This document shows positions 39,015-49,706 of a stretch of 64,000 nt of DNA, one piece after another. Source of the DNA: Antennarius striatus (taxonomy: Eukaryota; Chordata; Actinopteri; Lophiiformes; Antennariidae); contig NC_090794.1 in the NCBI RefSeq assembly GCF_040054535.1, forward strand, positions 427,501-491,500, written 5' to 3'. Numbering within the stretch: the stretch's first letter is position 1; the number at the start of each line of letters is the position of its first letter. Both the position numbers and the translations under genes were made by a program. Below the pieces are notes generated by a model. It was given only the letters and a program-made list of their open reading frames with translations. It had not been told where the DNA came from and did not search any database.

Positions 39015-39213
39015 GTGTTCTCCATCACCTCCACCTGTGTTCTCCATCACCTCCACCTGTGTTCTCCATCACCTCCACCTGTGTTCTCCATCACCTCCAC
39101 CTGTGTTCTCCATCACCTCCACCTGTGTTCTCCATCACCTCCACCTGTGTTCTCCATCACCTCCACCTGTGTTCTCCATCACCTCCACCTGTGTTCTCCA
39201 TCACCTCCACCTG
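39015..39213 (+). repeat. 22-bp TTCTCCATCACCTCCACCTG minisatellite
   Basis: About nine near-identical units ending TG, inside the filip1 3' UTR if the ATTAAA at 39353 is used. Confidence 0.95.
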
Positions 39214-39352
39214 TGTGCTGTTCTTTTATATCTGAGAGCGTCTTAATGAACTAGATCATGTGATGTTTCTCAGTAGCTGTGGACTTCCTGTCAGGGTTGA
39301 CCTCACTTCCTCTTTGGCTCCTGAAACACTGAACTGTTTGTGAATCCAACAC

Positions 39353-39358
39353 ATTAAA
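39353..39358 (+). terminator. Candidate filip1 poly(A) signal ATTAAA
   Basis: ATTAAA lies 500 bases after the filip1 stop, downstream of a 22-bp minisatellite (39015-39213) that would sit inside the 3' untranslated region. Confidence 0.4.
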
Positions 39359-39990
39359 ATCTATTTCTCTGTGGAGCAGTGACGTCACATTTCTGTTTGG
39401 AAAACTGTTTGGAAAACCATCCTCATATTTTCAAGATTTTACTGAAGCTGAGGATGACGAAGGTGAACTTATAACAATATAATAATAATAATTTAATAAT
39501 ATTTTAATATATTAATATAAACAGAATGACGTAAGTCACACCTGATAGTGGGGCATCATCTGTTATTTGAAGCGATTTGTCGGAGATATTTTTACTTCCT
39601 GCTCGCATTAACGTAAATCCGTGATGCGTTCAGGTGCATCTCGTTATTTACGCCACAACCATTAAAATCTTAGTAACGGTCCAACCGGAAAACAGAACCG
39701 GAAGTGTGTTTGTGTGTTACAATAACACACCGACCGTTAACACGTCGCTTGTATCTGAACCACAGACGGGTCACGACAGACGGGTGTTCGACTACAGACC
39801 CGATCCTTGAAGCCTCTACGGCCGACTGCCTTTAACGCATCATGTCGTAGCCGTGACGTCATCACACAGCGCTTCTATTTACGAGAATCCTGTGCGTGGA
39901 CTTCCGGGTGTAGCTAGCTTAGCTCGGTTGGGTTAGTTTAAATGTCTTAGACCATTAGCATTAGTGTTAGCTAGGCGGCTAACGGTCACT

Positions 39991-40314
39991 ATGGCGACCA
40001 GCTACACCCCCAAAGACGAGGACGGGCACGTGACGCTGACCGGACCCGGTACCGGGCCGCCACGGAGCAGGAAGCCGGACAACACCGCCTTCAAGCAGCA
40101 GCGGCTCCCCGCCTGGAAGCCGATCCTCACCGCGGGAACCGTCACCCCGGCCTTCTTCATCATCGGACTCATCTTCATCCCCGTCGGCATCGGCCTGTTC
40201 GTGACGTCAAACAACATCAGAGAGATCGAGGTGAGGAGCCGAACCGGAACCGGACCGGTCACACCGGCTGAGCCGCTCTGTAGTCCGGTTAGAACCGGAA
40301 GCTAAAGCGTGTCG

Positions 40315-40361
<47 letters not shown>

Positions 40362-42175
40362 CACTACTGACACGTCGGGCTTCACCGCAGCTGGTTGGCT
40401 TTTATTATTGTATGGAATGTGAGTGGACTTCCGGTTGGACTTCCGGTTAACTCCAGCTTTGTGGTGCCGTGAGAGGATGAGGAGAAACTGGAGGAAAACA
40501 TTTAGAATCTCATCTAACCCGACTAACCCTAACCCGACTAACCCTAACCCGACTAACCCTAACCCGACTAACCCTAACCCGACTAACCCTAACCCGACTA
40601 ACCCTAACCCGACTAACCCTAACCCGACTAACCCTAACCCGACTAACCCTAACCCTGCTTCATCTGGGTCACCAGCCCCTCTGGGGTCAGACCCCCCCTC
40701 TGGGGTCAGACCCCTCCCCCTCTGGGGTCAGACCCCCCCCTCTGGGGTCGGACCCCACCCCCTCTGACGGTCTGCCCCCCCAGGTGGACTACACCGGCGT
40801 GGACCCGTCTAGTTCCTGCTTCAGCTGCTCCCAGAACCTGAGCTGGAACAGCTCCAGTCCCTGTAGCTGCTCCGTGCCCTTCTACCTGGACCAGCCGTAC
40901 GAGGTGAGCCCCCCCCCCCCCGGTGAGACCGGACCGGTCCAGACCCGGACCCCCCCTCACCGTCCTGTCCCTCCCCCCACAGGGCAGCGTCTTCATGTAC
41001 TACGGTCTGACCAACTTCTACCAGAACCACCGGCGCTACGTCAAGTCCAGAGACGACCGGCAGCTGAACGGAGACCCGGGGGCTCTCAAGGTAACCCCCC
41101 ACACCTGTCACGCCTGAGAGGGCGTGGCCACGCCTGAGAGGGCGGCGTCACACCCGAGGGCGTGGTGTGATTGGTCTCCTGTGCTTCCAGTCTCCCAGTC
41201 AGGACTGTGAGCCGTTCGCCTTCAGGGACGACAAACCCGTCGCCCCCTGTGGGGCGGTGGCCAACAGCATGTTCAACGGTAGGGGGGGGCCAGGGGGGTG
41301 AAGGTGATGGTGGTGATGATGATGGTGATGAAGGTGACCCCTCCCCCCTCAGACACGTTGGAGCTGTTCCACATCGCCCCCAGCGGGGCGTCGGTTCGGA
41401 TCCCTCTGGTCAGCAGCGGGATCGCCTGGTGGACCGACAAACACGTCAAGTTCAGGAACCCCGGAGGCCACGCCCCCAACCTCACCGCCGCCTTCCAGGG
41501 TAGCTAACGCTAATACCGCTAACGTTCTTAAAGAAGCAGTACGCCTGACGACCCTGTTTGTCTCCTCCCTCCTTCAGGTACTGTGAAGCCGGTCAACTGG
41601 CCCCGCCCCGTCTACCAGCTGGACTCCGCCCCCGACAACAACGGCTTCATCAACGAGGATTTCATCGTGTGGATGAGGACCGCCGCCCTCCCCACCTTCA
41701 GGAAGCTCCACCGCATCATCAACAGGACCAGTAGCTCCGCCCCCACGCTGCCCCGAGGCAACTACAGCCTGAGGGTCGCCTACAGTATCCTCACGGGAGG
41801 GGGGGCATCAATCAATCAGCTCATCATTCAGTCAATCAATCAGTGGATCAATCGATAAATCCGTCTGTCAATCAGTCAGTTAATTAATCAATTGATCAAT
41901 CGATCAGTGGATTCCCAAATTTCCCTTGGGATAATTAAAGTACCTATCAGTGGATCAATCACTCCTGAACGTTCCCCCCAGACTACCCCGTCCGCGGCTT
42001 CGAGGGCAGGAAGCGGATGATCCTGACCACCGTTTCCTGGATGGGGGGCAAGAACCCGTTTCTGGGCGTGGCCTACATGACGGTGGGCTCGATCTGCTTC
42101 TTCCTGGGCGTGGTCCTGGTGGTCGTCCATCACAGGTGTGGGGGCCGCAGCGGCAGCGCCGACATCTCCCGCTGA
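39991..42175 (+). CDS. tmem30a: CDC50A, P4-ATPase lipid flippase beta subunit
   Basis: Chaperone and obligatory partner of P4-ATPase phosphatidylserine flippases. Seven exons join in phase to 367 residues (human 361): 39991-40230, 40784-40903, 40983-41090, 41191-41278, 41353-41499, 41578-41784, 41982-42175. The start ATG is in [12 protein letters not shown]; nothing upstream in frame is an ATG. TM1 is [17 protein letters not shown] in exon 1 and TM2 is [16 protein letters not shown] in exon 7. The ectodomain between them has conserved cysteines and N-glycosylation sequons (NLS, NSS, NLT, NRT). Family landmarks include [35 protein letters not shown] and [20 protein letters not shown]. Intron 6 looks U12-type. 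Intron 1 carries a telomere-like array. Confidence 0.97.
40515..40656 (+). repeat. Telomere-like 15-bp minisatellite
   Basis: About nine to ten near-perfect copies of TAACCCTAACCCGAC, in tmem30a intron 1. Each unit contains two consecutive vertebrate telomere hexamers (C-rich strand) plus GAC. The array is flanked by plain TAACCCTAAC words. Confidence 0.95.
41785..41981 (+). other. Probable U12-type GT-AG intron (tmem30a intron 6)
   Basis: The 5' splice site reads GTATCCTC, close to the minor-spliceosome consensus (A/G)TATCCTT. A branch-like CTCCTGAAC lies at 41962-41970, with its adenosine about 12 bases from the AG, the short spacing typical of U12 introns. The exon junction is certain from the protein ([14 protein letters not shown]). 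The branch site has one mismatch in its core, so the class is probable rather than proven. The intron also carries a repeat tail at 41913-41947. Confidence 0.7.
41913..41947 (+). repeat. Retroelement 3'-tail-like fragment
   Basis: Contains AAATTTCCCTTGGGATAAT followed by TAAAGTACCTATC. It resembles a very common fish retroelement tail (TTTCCC...GGGAT...AATAAAGTATCTATC) that I recall but cannot assign to a family without a repeat library. It lies inside tmem30a intron 6. Confidence 0.5.
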
Positions 42176-42449
42176 GACGCCGGGTGGTCACGTGACCTGT
42201 GCCCCGCCCCTCAGCGGACAACCACGCCCGCTGCCTGAAGGCGGGACCAAGGACGCCTCCTCCAGGTGTTTCCTGTGTTGGGCCCACCCCCTTCTTCTTC
42301 AGGTGTTTTGGGTTCCTCTTGTTCTGGGTCAGGGTTCTGTTTCTACGACCGTCAGGTCAAAGGTCACCGTCTGGGGTTGCTGTCCACTAAAGCCACGCCT
42401 CCAACTGCAACCACGCACCTGATTGGTTGAGCTACTGTTGCTTTAAAAC

Positions 42450-42455
42450 AATAAA
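42450..42455 (+). terminator. tmem30a poly(A) signal AATAAA
   Basis: AATAAA lies 275 bases after the tmem30a stop and is followed by TGTG-containing sequence. The array of TCTGACCC words starts about 40 bases further on. Confidence 0.6.
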
Positions 42456-42495
42456 CGCTTCCTGAGGCGACGCCTGCTGTGTCCTCGTTTGTGTG

Positions 42496-42770
42496 ATGAC
42501 CCCATTCTGACCCCAATCTGACCCAGTCTGACCCCGGTCTGACCCCAGTTTGACCCTGGTCTGACCCCGTTCTGACCCTGGTCTGACCCAGTCTGACCCC
42601 GTTCTGACCCGGTCTGACCCCGTTCTGACCCTGGTCTGACCCGGTCTGACCCCGTTCTGACCCTGGTCTGACCCCGTTCTGACCCTGGTCTGACCCGGTC
42701 TGACCCCGTTCTGACCCTGGTCTGACCCCGTTCTGACCCTGGTCTGACCCAGTCTGACCCCGTTCTCACT
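42496..42770 (+). repeat. TCTGACCC(C/T)GGT minisatellite
   Basis: Tandem 11-bp words, TCTGACCCCGT and TCTGACCCTGG, arranged in larger alternating units. It starts about 40 bases after the tmem30a poly(A) signal. Reading frames across it on the minus strand are repeat artefacts. Confidence 0.9.
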
Positions 42771-43077
42771 CTGATCCTGGTAATCTGACGACACAACATC
42801 AAATGTGACAAACATACGTGTTCGTACTGACAGGAAGTAGAATTACTCTGACAGACAACGACCCCTGACCTCTGGTCCCAGGAGGGGGCGTGTCTGATAA
42901 CGCCTGATCAGAACATAAGATCGATTTTAACTTCATCAATACTTTCAGTTTACAGAGACGGAACCAGTTCAAGGAATAAGACTCAAGCTTTACCAACCTG
43001 GAAATAAACAATTGACACGCTGCTGCCCCCTGGTGGCCAAACCCAGGAACTGACTCCAAGTAGGACCAGACGTTTAG

Positions 43078-43340
43078 TTAAAGGTCCCATATTCTGTATT
43101 TTTAACTTCATGTCATTCAGCTGCCAGATGTCCAACTAGACTGTATTCCAAATATTCTGACCTAAAGTGATCTGTGGTCCTAAATATCAGCTTCAAAATC
43201 GCTCATCTGAGCTCCTCACAAAACGCTTCGTTTCAGGCCTCCGGCTGCAGTACCAGCTGCTAGCTTCTGCTCACGGCTAAGTTACTTTATTTTTCTATCA
43301 CATTGATTTAACCCGTTACTAAGCTGCTAAATATCACCAT
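43078..43340 (+). repeat. Dispersed fish repeat segment
   Basis: Begins AAAGGTCCCATATTCTG and continues through text with GCTGCAGTACCAGCTGCTAG. Sequences opening AAGGTCCCATATTATG are very common in fish intergenic DNA in my recollection, which suggests a non-autonomous transposon. It runs directly into the P2X7-like relic, so the two may be one element. Confidence 0.4.
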
Positions 43341-43391
43341 ACTGCTGTGATGCCTCTGCTCTATTTTGAGGTGTCTTCACCTGTTGTACAG

Positions 43392-44207
43392 GTGTTCCTG
43401 TGGACACTCAATGTGTGCCAACAGAAGCAGAAAACATCTGTTTGGAGACACAGGTACCATGCTCACAGCTAAACCACAATGTCTCTATTTGGCTACTTTT
43501 ACCATTATAAATTCAAATGACCTTTACCATGTTTCTCACTGTAGGTTAGGAGCCGTCTGCAGGTTGATGAGGTTCCGTTCATGACTCAACATCCTGGGTT
43601 CCAGCCTGTGTGCCTAAACGTGTACACCCTACAAAGGGCCGGCCACGTACTGAGGGCCGAGTGTGGCCCTTCAGTCTGAGACCAATACATCGGTAAGTCG
43701 TTCTTTGAAAAATGTCGGAATAAAAACTAGTTATGTCTTATTTTGCTTCATTAGACATTCCTTCATTAATGCAGTAACATGACATATACAGTATAGGTAC
43801 AACAAAGTCTACTTTATTGTATTTGTGACACCTTGATTTTTTATCTTATTAATAGACATGTTGAACATTTTTTGGTATTCACAATCCATTTCTGTTGACA
43901 TATACAAGCATTTCTTTACATAAAACAATACATCCAATAATAATAATGAGAACACAGAGCCATCCTGTCAGGAGATCAACAACAGTTGTAATACTCAGGA
44001 TTTAAACATTGTGAAATAAATAGTTTTGTGTCCTCCTTCTGTAGACGGTGCAGACATCTGGCCTATGGCCCCTTTGTTGGCTGGTGCTGGGGCTACTTAG
44101 GACACAGAATCCGGGTCGTCATCCCAGCCTGTGTGGTCCTTCACATACGCCAGGAGTTTCCTGAAGACGAAGGCCACTACGCTGGATTTAGACCGAGTCT
44201 TGGTTGA
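43392..44207 (+). pseudogene. P2X7-like intracellular C-terminal domain relic
   Basis: Three exon-like segments with splice-like borders: 43392-43453, 43545-43692 and 44045-44207. The last reads GPFVGWCWGYLG, then IRVVIPACVVLHIRQEFP and EGHYAGF before a stop. This matches the end of P2X7 (human SCCRWRIRKEFPKSEGQYSGF). The middle segment gives HPGFQPVCLNVYTLQ, typical of fish genes with this domain. The first gives CSCGH and, one frame over, VPTEAENICLE. The frame must shift within segment one and again between segments two and three, and an in-frame TGA ends the middle one. No P2X channel part was seen. It is a decayed copy of a mobile or multi-copy gene family, not the receptor gene. Confidence 0.7.
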
Positions 44208-44406
44208 CCCTGGTCATGTAGCTGGCAATGACCTCCTCCTTGTCCCGACGCTCACACTGGGCAGACAGATTCTCTGGGACAGGAATGGACAACATCTCAG
44301 TTGTGTGTGTGTAGCCGGGGCGGTCCGTACGCTCCGACTACCCTGCGTTGTGTTCTGGTGCGCAATAGTCTGGACACAGAGACGACTTGTTCGGTAGGAG
44401 TTTATT

Positions 44407-44674
44407 CCTGCAGCGTGATGAAATTAAAACAGAGTGTGAATATTCATGCCCTCCATGCAACACCTCCCGCAGTCAGGTTCAGGGCAGACTCACTTAAAAC
44501 ATTCAAAATTTCACAGAAAATAAATAAAATATAAATGAAAATAAAATACAATGTACATGAAAGAAAACCTACAATTTGTGAACATAACACAGGACACTAA
44601 ACACCTGTACACATACCTGCAGCGTGATGACATTAAAACAGAGTGTGAATATTCATGCCCTCCATGCAACACCT
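44407..44674 (+). repeat. Direct 59-bp duplication
   Basis: Copies at 44407-44465 and 44616-44674 begin CCTGCAGCGTGATGA and end CCATGCAACACCT, with only one or two mismatches. A further shared word, CCGCAGTCAGGTTCA, follows the first copy (44467 on) and reappears near 44968, outside the second. This indicates local rearrangement or nested insertion of an unknown element. Confidence 0.85.
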
Positions 44675-46179
44675 AACACAAGGGGGAAATGTGTTAGGTT
44701 GGGTTAACAAGGAGAGAACAGTTAGGACGGGCGCTCCTGCACCCCCCCACACACCCGCTAACACACACACCCCTAACACACACAGGTAGAACACGTGGAA
44801 AGCTAGCTTACATTTTCCCATTCAATAGCAGCTAATCGATTACATTCCACAACAGAAAACACCACAAACACGTCACCGAACAACAACACCCCCCACCACC
44901 GCAAGAAATCGCCATCAAAACTTGTAACTAAAACTTTTTCTGGACAGCGGACCGGTGCACCTACCCCCCGCAGTCAGGTTCAAGCAGACTGACGAGAGTC
45001 GGACGGACCGGATGTTACCGACATCACTTCCTTTATTCTTCAAAATAAAGGTGCTGACCGTGAGCGCAAAGGAAATACAAAATATAAAACTGAGATAAAT
45101 AATTTCACATCCTCAAAAGAAATCAAAACACATCGTGAGGGATTTTGGTGAAATTAATAAAACTCCAAAGTTAAACAATCTTTTCTTGTCTGTTACATAT
45201 GACACGGGGTCCACCAAGACTTTGTCACATATGAGGTCCAACATGTCAGCTACAAAACCTGTTCAATAAAACACAAAGATTGATCTTTACTGTTATTGAT
45301 ATTGTTTCATTCATTTCTTTGTTCAGAAAAATTGTGTTCAAAATACATCCTGGTACTTGCTACTAATTTATTTATTTGTATGGTTACTTTTCACTGTGTT
45401 TTGTTGTGAACAATTACCAACAGAATTTTACAACATGTTTGTTTGAAATATTAAAATATTACAACACTAACAGAATGTTGGCTCTGTCTTGTGAGGTTTG
45501 ACTCTGCATTGTCCCTTCAAAAGCCTTTGGAAAGTGGATCTTGTAGAGGGGAACACCAAACGTAACGACATAAGGAGCCAAAACAATACATGACATACAT
45601 GAATCTGTCTCAAAAAATTATACTAAAGTCTTCACTTCACCTACTGTCTTGCTGGAACATTCTAATACACAACACTCTTATTTTTTACTGAACTACTATC
45701 AACACATGTGCATTCACTAACACCTATAGACAACTATATTTAGAAAATTAGTGTATTTAACCAATTTTATTAAAACATTGTATGGAATATGACTTGTACA
45801 TACCTTTACTTCAATAGTGGGAATGAAGAGTCCTGCAGGACAGCTGTGTACCAACAGTATGAGTGTCCACTGGGTCAGTTTGGCCCCCCACGTCCCTTCA
45901 AGCTGTAGGCTGAAAGGATGCACAAGGAAGAGGGACACTAATGTCAGGACACCAATGTTCTGATTCTGGATAAGGACAGACCTATGAGCGTTGTTGCTAT
46001 GGCGACCAGCAAGCAATCGACTCTAACACGTGCGCGCGCACACACACAATACGAAACAAAGCACAACTCCCTACTTAGCCTAGCATTAGCTGACTTTATT
46101 TATGCTGACAGGTAATAGGAAAGAAAATATGAGACCAACTTACTGAGTTTTAGTTTTATACTGTAGGTCCGGCACGCAC

Positions 46180-46341
<162 letters not shown>

Positions 46342-46450
46342 CACAAACTTGAAACAAAGCAGACCTCCCTACATAGCCTAGCATAGCATGACTTCATTCA
46401 TGCTAACCGACAAAAAGAAAACAGATCAAATGTGAGCCCAACTCTGGTGC

Positions 46451-47333
46451 GTTGTACCTACAGTAGGTACTGTAGGTTTAACACACACACGTTGGGCCTA
46501 CAGTAGGTACTGTAGGTTTAACACACACGTTGTACCTACAGTAGGTACAGTAGGTTTAACACACACGTTGTACCTACAGTAGGTGCTGTAGGTTTAGCAC
46601 ACACACGTTGTACCTACAGTAGGTACTGTAGGTTTAGCACACACACGTTGTACCTACAGTAGGTACTGTAGGTTTAGCACACACACGTTGTACCTACAGT
46701 AGGTACTGTAGGTTTAGCACACACACGTTGTACCTACAGTAGGTACTGTAGGTTTAGCACACACACGTTGTACCTACAGTAGGTACTGTAGGTTTAGCAC
46801 ACACACGTTGTACCTACAGTAGGTGCTGTAGGTTTAGCACACACACGTTGGGCCTACAGTAGGTACTGTAGGTTTAGCACACACACGTTGGGCCTACAGT
46901 AGGTACTGTAGGTTTAGCACACACACGTTGGGCCTACAGTAGGTACTGTAGGTTTAGCACACACACGTTGGGCCTACAGTAGGTACTGTAGGTTTAGCAC
47001 ACACACGTTGTACCTACAGTAGGTGCTGTAGGTTTAGCACACACACGTTGGGCCTACAGTAGGTACTGTAGGTTTAGCACACACACGTTGTACCTACAGT
47101 AGGTACTGTAGGTTTAGCACACACACGTTGGGCCTACAGTAGGTACAGTAGGTTTAACACACACGTTGTACCTACAGTAGGTACTGTAGGTTTAGCACAC
47201 ACAGGTTGTACCTACAGTAGGTGCTGTAGGTTCAGCACACACACACGTTGTACCTACAGTAGGTGCTGTAGGTTTAGCACACACACGTTGTACCTACAGT
47301 AGGTGCTGTAGGTTTAGCACACACAGGTTGTAC
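46451..47333 (+). repeat. 40-bp minisatellite with internal inverted repeat
   Basis: About 22 tandem units with a 40-base period; some edge units are slightly shorter or longer. Each unit contains CCTACAGTA GG TACTGTAGG, a 9-base inverted repeat with a 2-base spacer, followed by TTTAGCACACACACGTTG. Units differ mainly at TGTACC versus TGGGCC and at GGTACTG versus GGTGCTG. It has no unique spacers. It follows the (CA)n tract by about 110 bases. Confidence 0.95.
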
Positions 47334-48035
47334 TCATTTCCAGAACATTAGCCTATCCATACACACACATGTGTTTACTTAATTTGCATTTACAACCAGC
47401 ATAATAATCACAAAACAAACACTGAATAAACACAAACAGGTTTATCCTGACTGGTTTTTACTTCATCCAATCTTTCATGGTAGCATTAAAGAAATGTAAC
47501 GGATGTCAGTATTGAACAGCCAACTCACCAGGATGATCAATGGAAAACACCTGAAAGAAAAAACGCTCATTGGCTCTGCTGTGTCTCTTGTCACAGAGGG
47601 AACACCTCGTCACCAACCCCCAGGTGATGGGAGGCTACAACATATTCAGAGGTGTTTCACCCCCCCATGTCTGATGGAACAATAGATTTCACGGAGGGGG
47701 ACACAGATGCAGCCAATCAGGGGCGGGGTCAACGATCACAGACAAGAAGGAAGTCACGGTCTGAGACCAGAGGGTAGGGATCGGCGCCAAAATCAGACAG
47801 GAAGTGGACAACAACAGACAGGAAGTGAACCTGACACAAACTGGATTAACGAGATACCTTTAGATATTCTTGAAGTTTAGGGAGTTAAAACAAATGGTTG
47901 TCATGGTGACCGGATTAGAAAACAGTGGATCGATCAGCAACATTATCTGACAGTGGTGGTGGAACACAAAGGTCAGAGGTCAAACTGATTTGATTTGAAC
48001 TGGTTTGTCTTTATTAATTAATTCAGAATAAAGTT

Positions 48036-48041
48036 TTTATT
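48036..48041 (-). terminator. Candidate zdhhc14 poly(A) signal
   Basis: AATAAA on the minus strand, about 980 bases past the zdhhc14 stop, with a second AATAAA at 48010-48015. This would give a 1-kb 3' UTR. No intervening gene is apparent. Confidence 0.35.
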
Positions 48042-49023
48042 ACATTCATAAAAATAAACATAAACCCAAAAACTTACAGCTGCCTACAACTCCCAGAAGG
48101 CATTGCTCAGGTGAGGCTTCAGCACCTAGTATTATCATCAATAACGTTATTATTGGTAATACTAATAAATAATAACATCATCACATGGATTCATTTCTAT
48201 CACCGTCGGCATCTCAGAACTGATAACTGATCAGTTATCTTTCTAATAGATTTTAAGCTATTGACAATCTCTACAAACTCCGCCCACGAGGCGGGACCGT
48301 TTCTGATTGGTTGACCAAACCTTTGAGACATAAATATAAGTTTTTTAACACGACCCAAACAAAATGAAAACAAAACCTTTTAATTTTGTTCTTAAGTGTT
48401 TTGTTTTGAATTAGAACACGATCTGGGGGGGGGGGGGGGCGCTCAAAACAAACAAACAAACAAACAACAAGCATCTGGACTCGGTTCTGGTGCAGGTTTG
48501 TGGGTCAGTGGGACACTTTTGTGTTTTCACCAGTGGGCGGGGCCAGCGGTGGGCGGGGCCTCGGTTGAGCAGGTGGCAGTGTTGTCGCTCCGCTTCGGTT
48601 TGTGGTCCAGAACCCGACAGGGTTCACTCAAACGGTCCTTCTGGGTCCGGTTCCGGTCCGACTGTTAGCTTATTCTGGGTAAAAGTTGTGACATCATCAT
48701 CATCATCATCACTTCTCTACACTAGACATTAGGCAGTGGTAATGTGGGCGGAGCCAATGTGTTGACACGCCCCTGTTCGTGACGGTTTCTTCTTCAAAGA
48801 AGAATTTGTAAACAATGAGTGTATCGTTAGCGTTAGCATTAGCGTGTCTTTGTGCTAACTGTGTGGACAAAAGCACGTTAGCCATAGCTGAATGAGCTAG
48901 CTGGCTAGCGTTAGCGTAACAACGCCAGCGGATCAAAGGGTCATTCCAGATGAATCATCAGATGACATCACAGATAGAGGCGGGGCTACCTGCAGCTGGG
49001 CCCCGCCCCCAGCGCTGGTTGGC

Positions 49024-49575
49024 TCACACGGAGCTGAGTTTGACCAGCCCCCTCACCGAGTCCTCGTGCAGGGCGTCCTGCTGGGGGGGGCCGTACGGGC
49101 CAATGGGGGCGGGGAGGTGCGGGTGGAGGTGCAGGTGGGCGGGGCAGGGCGGGGGGCCCTGGGGCGTGGTGCGGGGCGTGTCCTCGGGGCTGATGAAGTG
49201 GAGGTGGTGGTGGTGGCAGCGCGAGGACGGGATGGGGGGCTGGGAGGGGGCAAGGTAGGCGCAGGGGCCCCCCAGGGAGGAGGGCCTCCCTGGGAGGGGG
49301 GCCAGAGCCAAGGGGCCGCCCTGGAGGAGGGGCGTGGCCACGGCCTGGAGGACGAACTTGGTGCTCTGGAGGCACTGAGGAAGACAAACAGATGATGAAG
49401 AGCAGCTAGCCGCTAAGCTAACAGCTAGCACCAGTGATGTCACCCTACCATGTGACCTCCGGAATGGCTGGGGGCGTGGCTACCGGTGCCGTTGGACTGG
49501 GATGCCGTCTGGGCTGTGTCGGGCCGGATCAAGCCCCGCCTATCAATCAGACTGGAGGAAGAGGAGGAGGAAGAG

Positions 49576-49619
<44 letters not shown>

Positions 49620-49674
49620 GGAAGAGGAAGAGGAGGAGGAAGAGGAAGAGGAGGAGGGGGAGGAGGAAGAGGAG

Positions 49675-49706
<32 letters not shown>

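Larger units (their letters stand above)
38853..39990. other. filip1 3' UTR and tmem30a upstream region
   Basis: Contains the inferred filip1 3' UTR with its minisatellite, an AT-rich block around 39470-39530, and then the tmem30a promoter-proximal sequence. No additional gene was recognised. Confidence 0.6.

Noticed and set aside
42432-42815. 127-residue Gly/Ser/Gln-repeat ORF
   Set aside because: It is the minus-strand reading of the TCTGACCC minisatellite downstream of tmem30a.
45485-46016. Possible minus-strand protein fragments in the junction
   Set aside because: Stretches such as VPLYKIHFPKAFEG look protein-like, but I found no family match, consistent frame or splice structure, so no gene is claimed.
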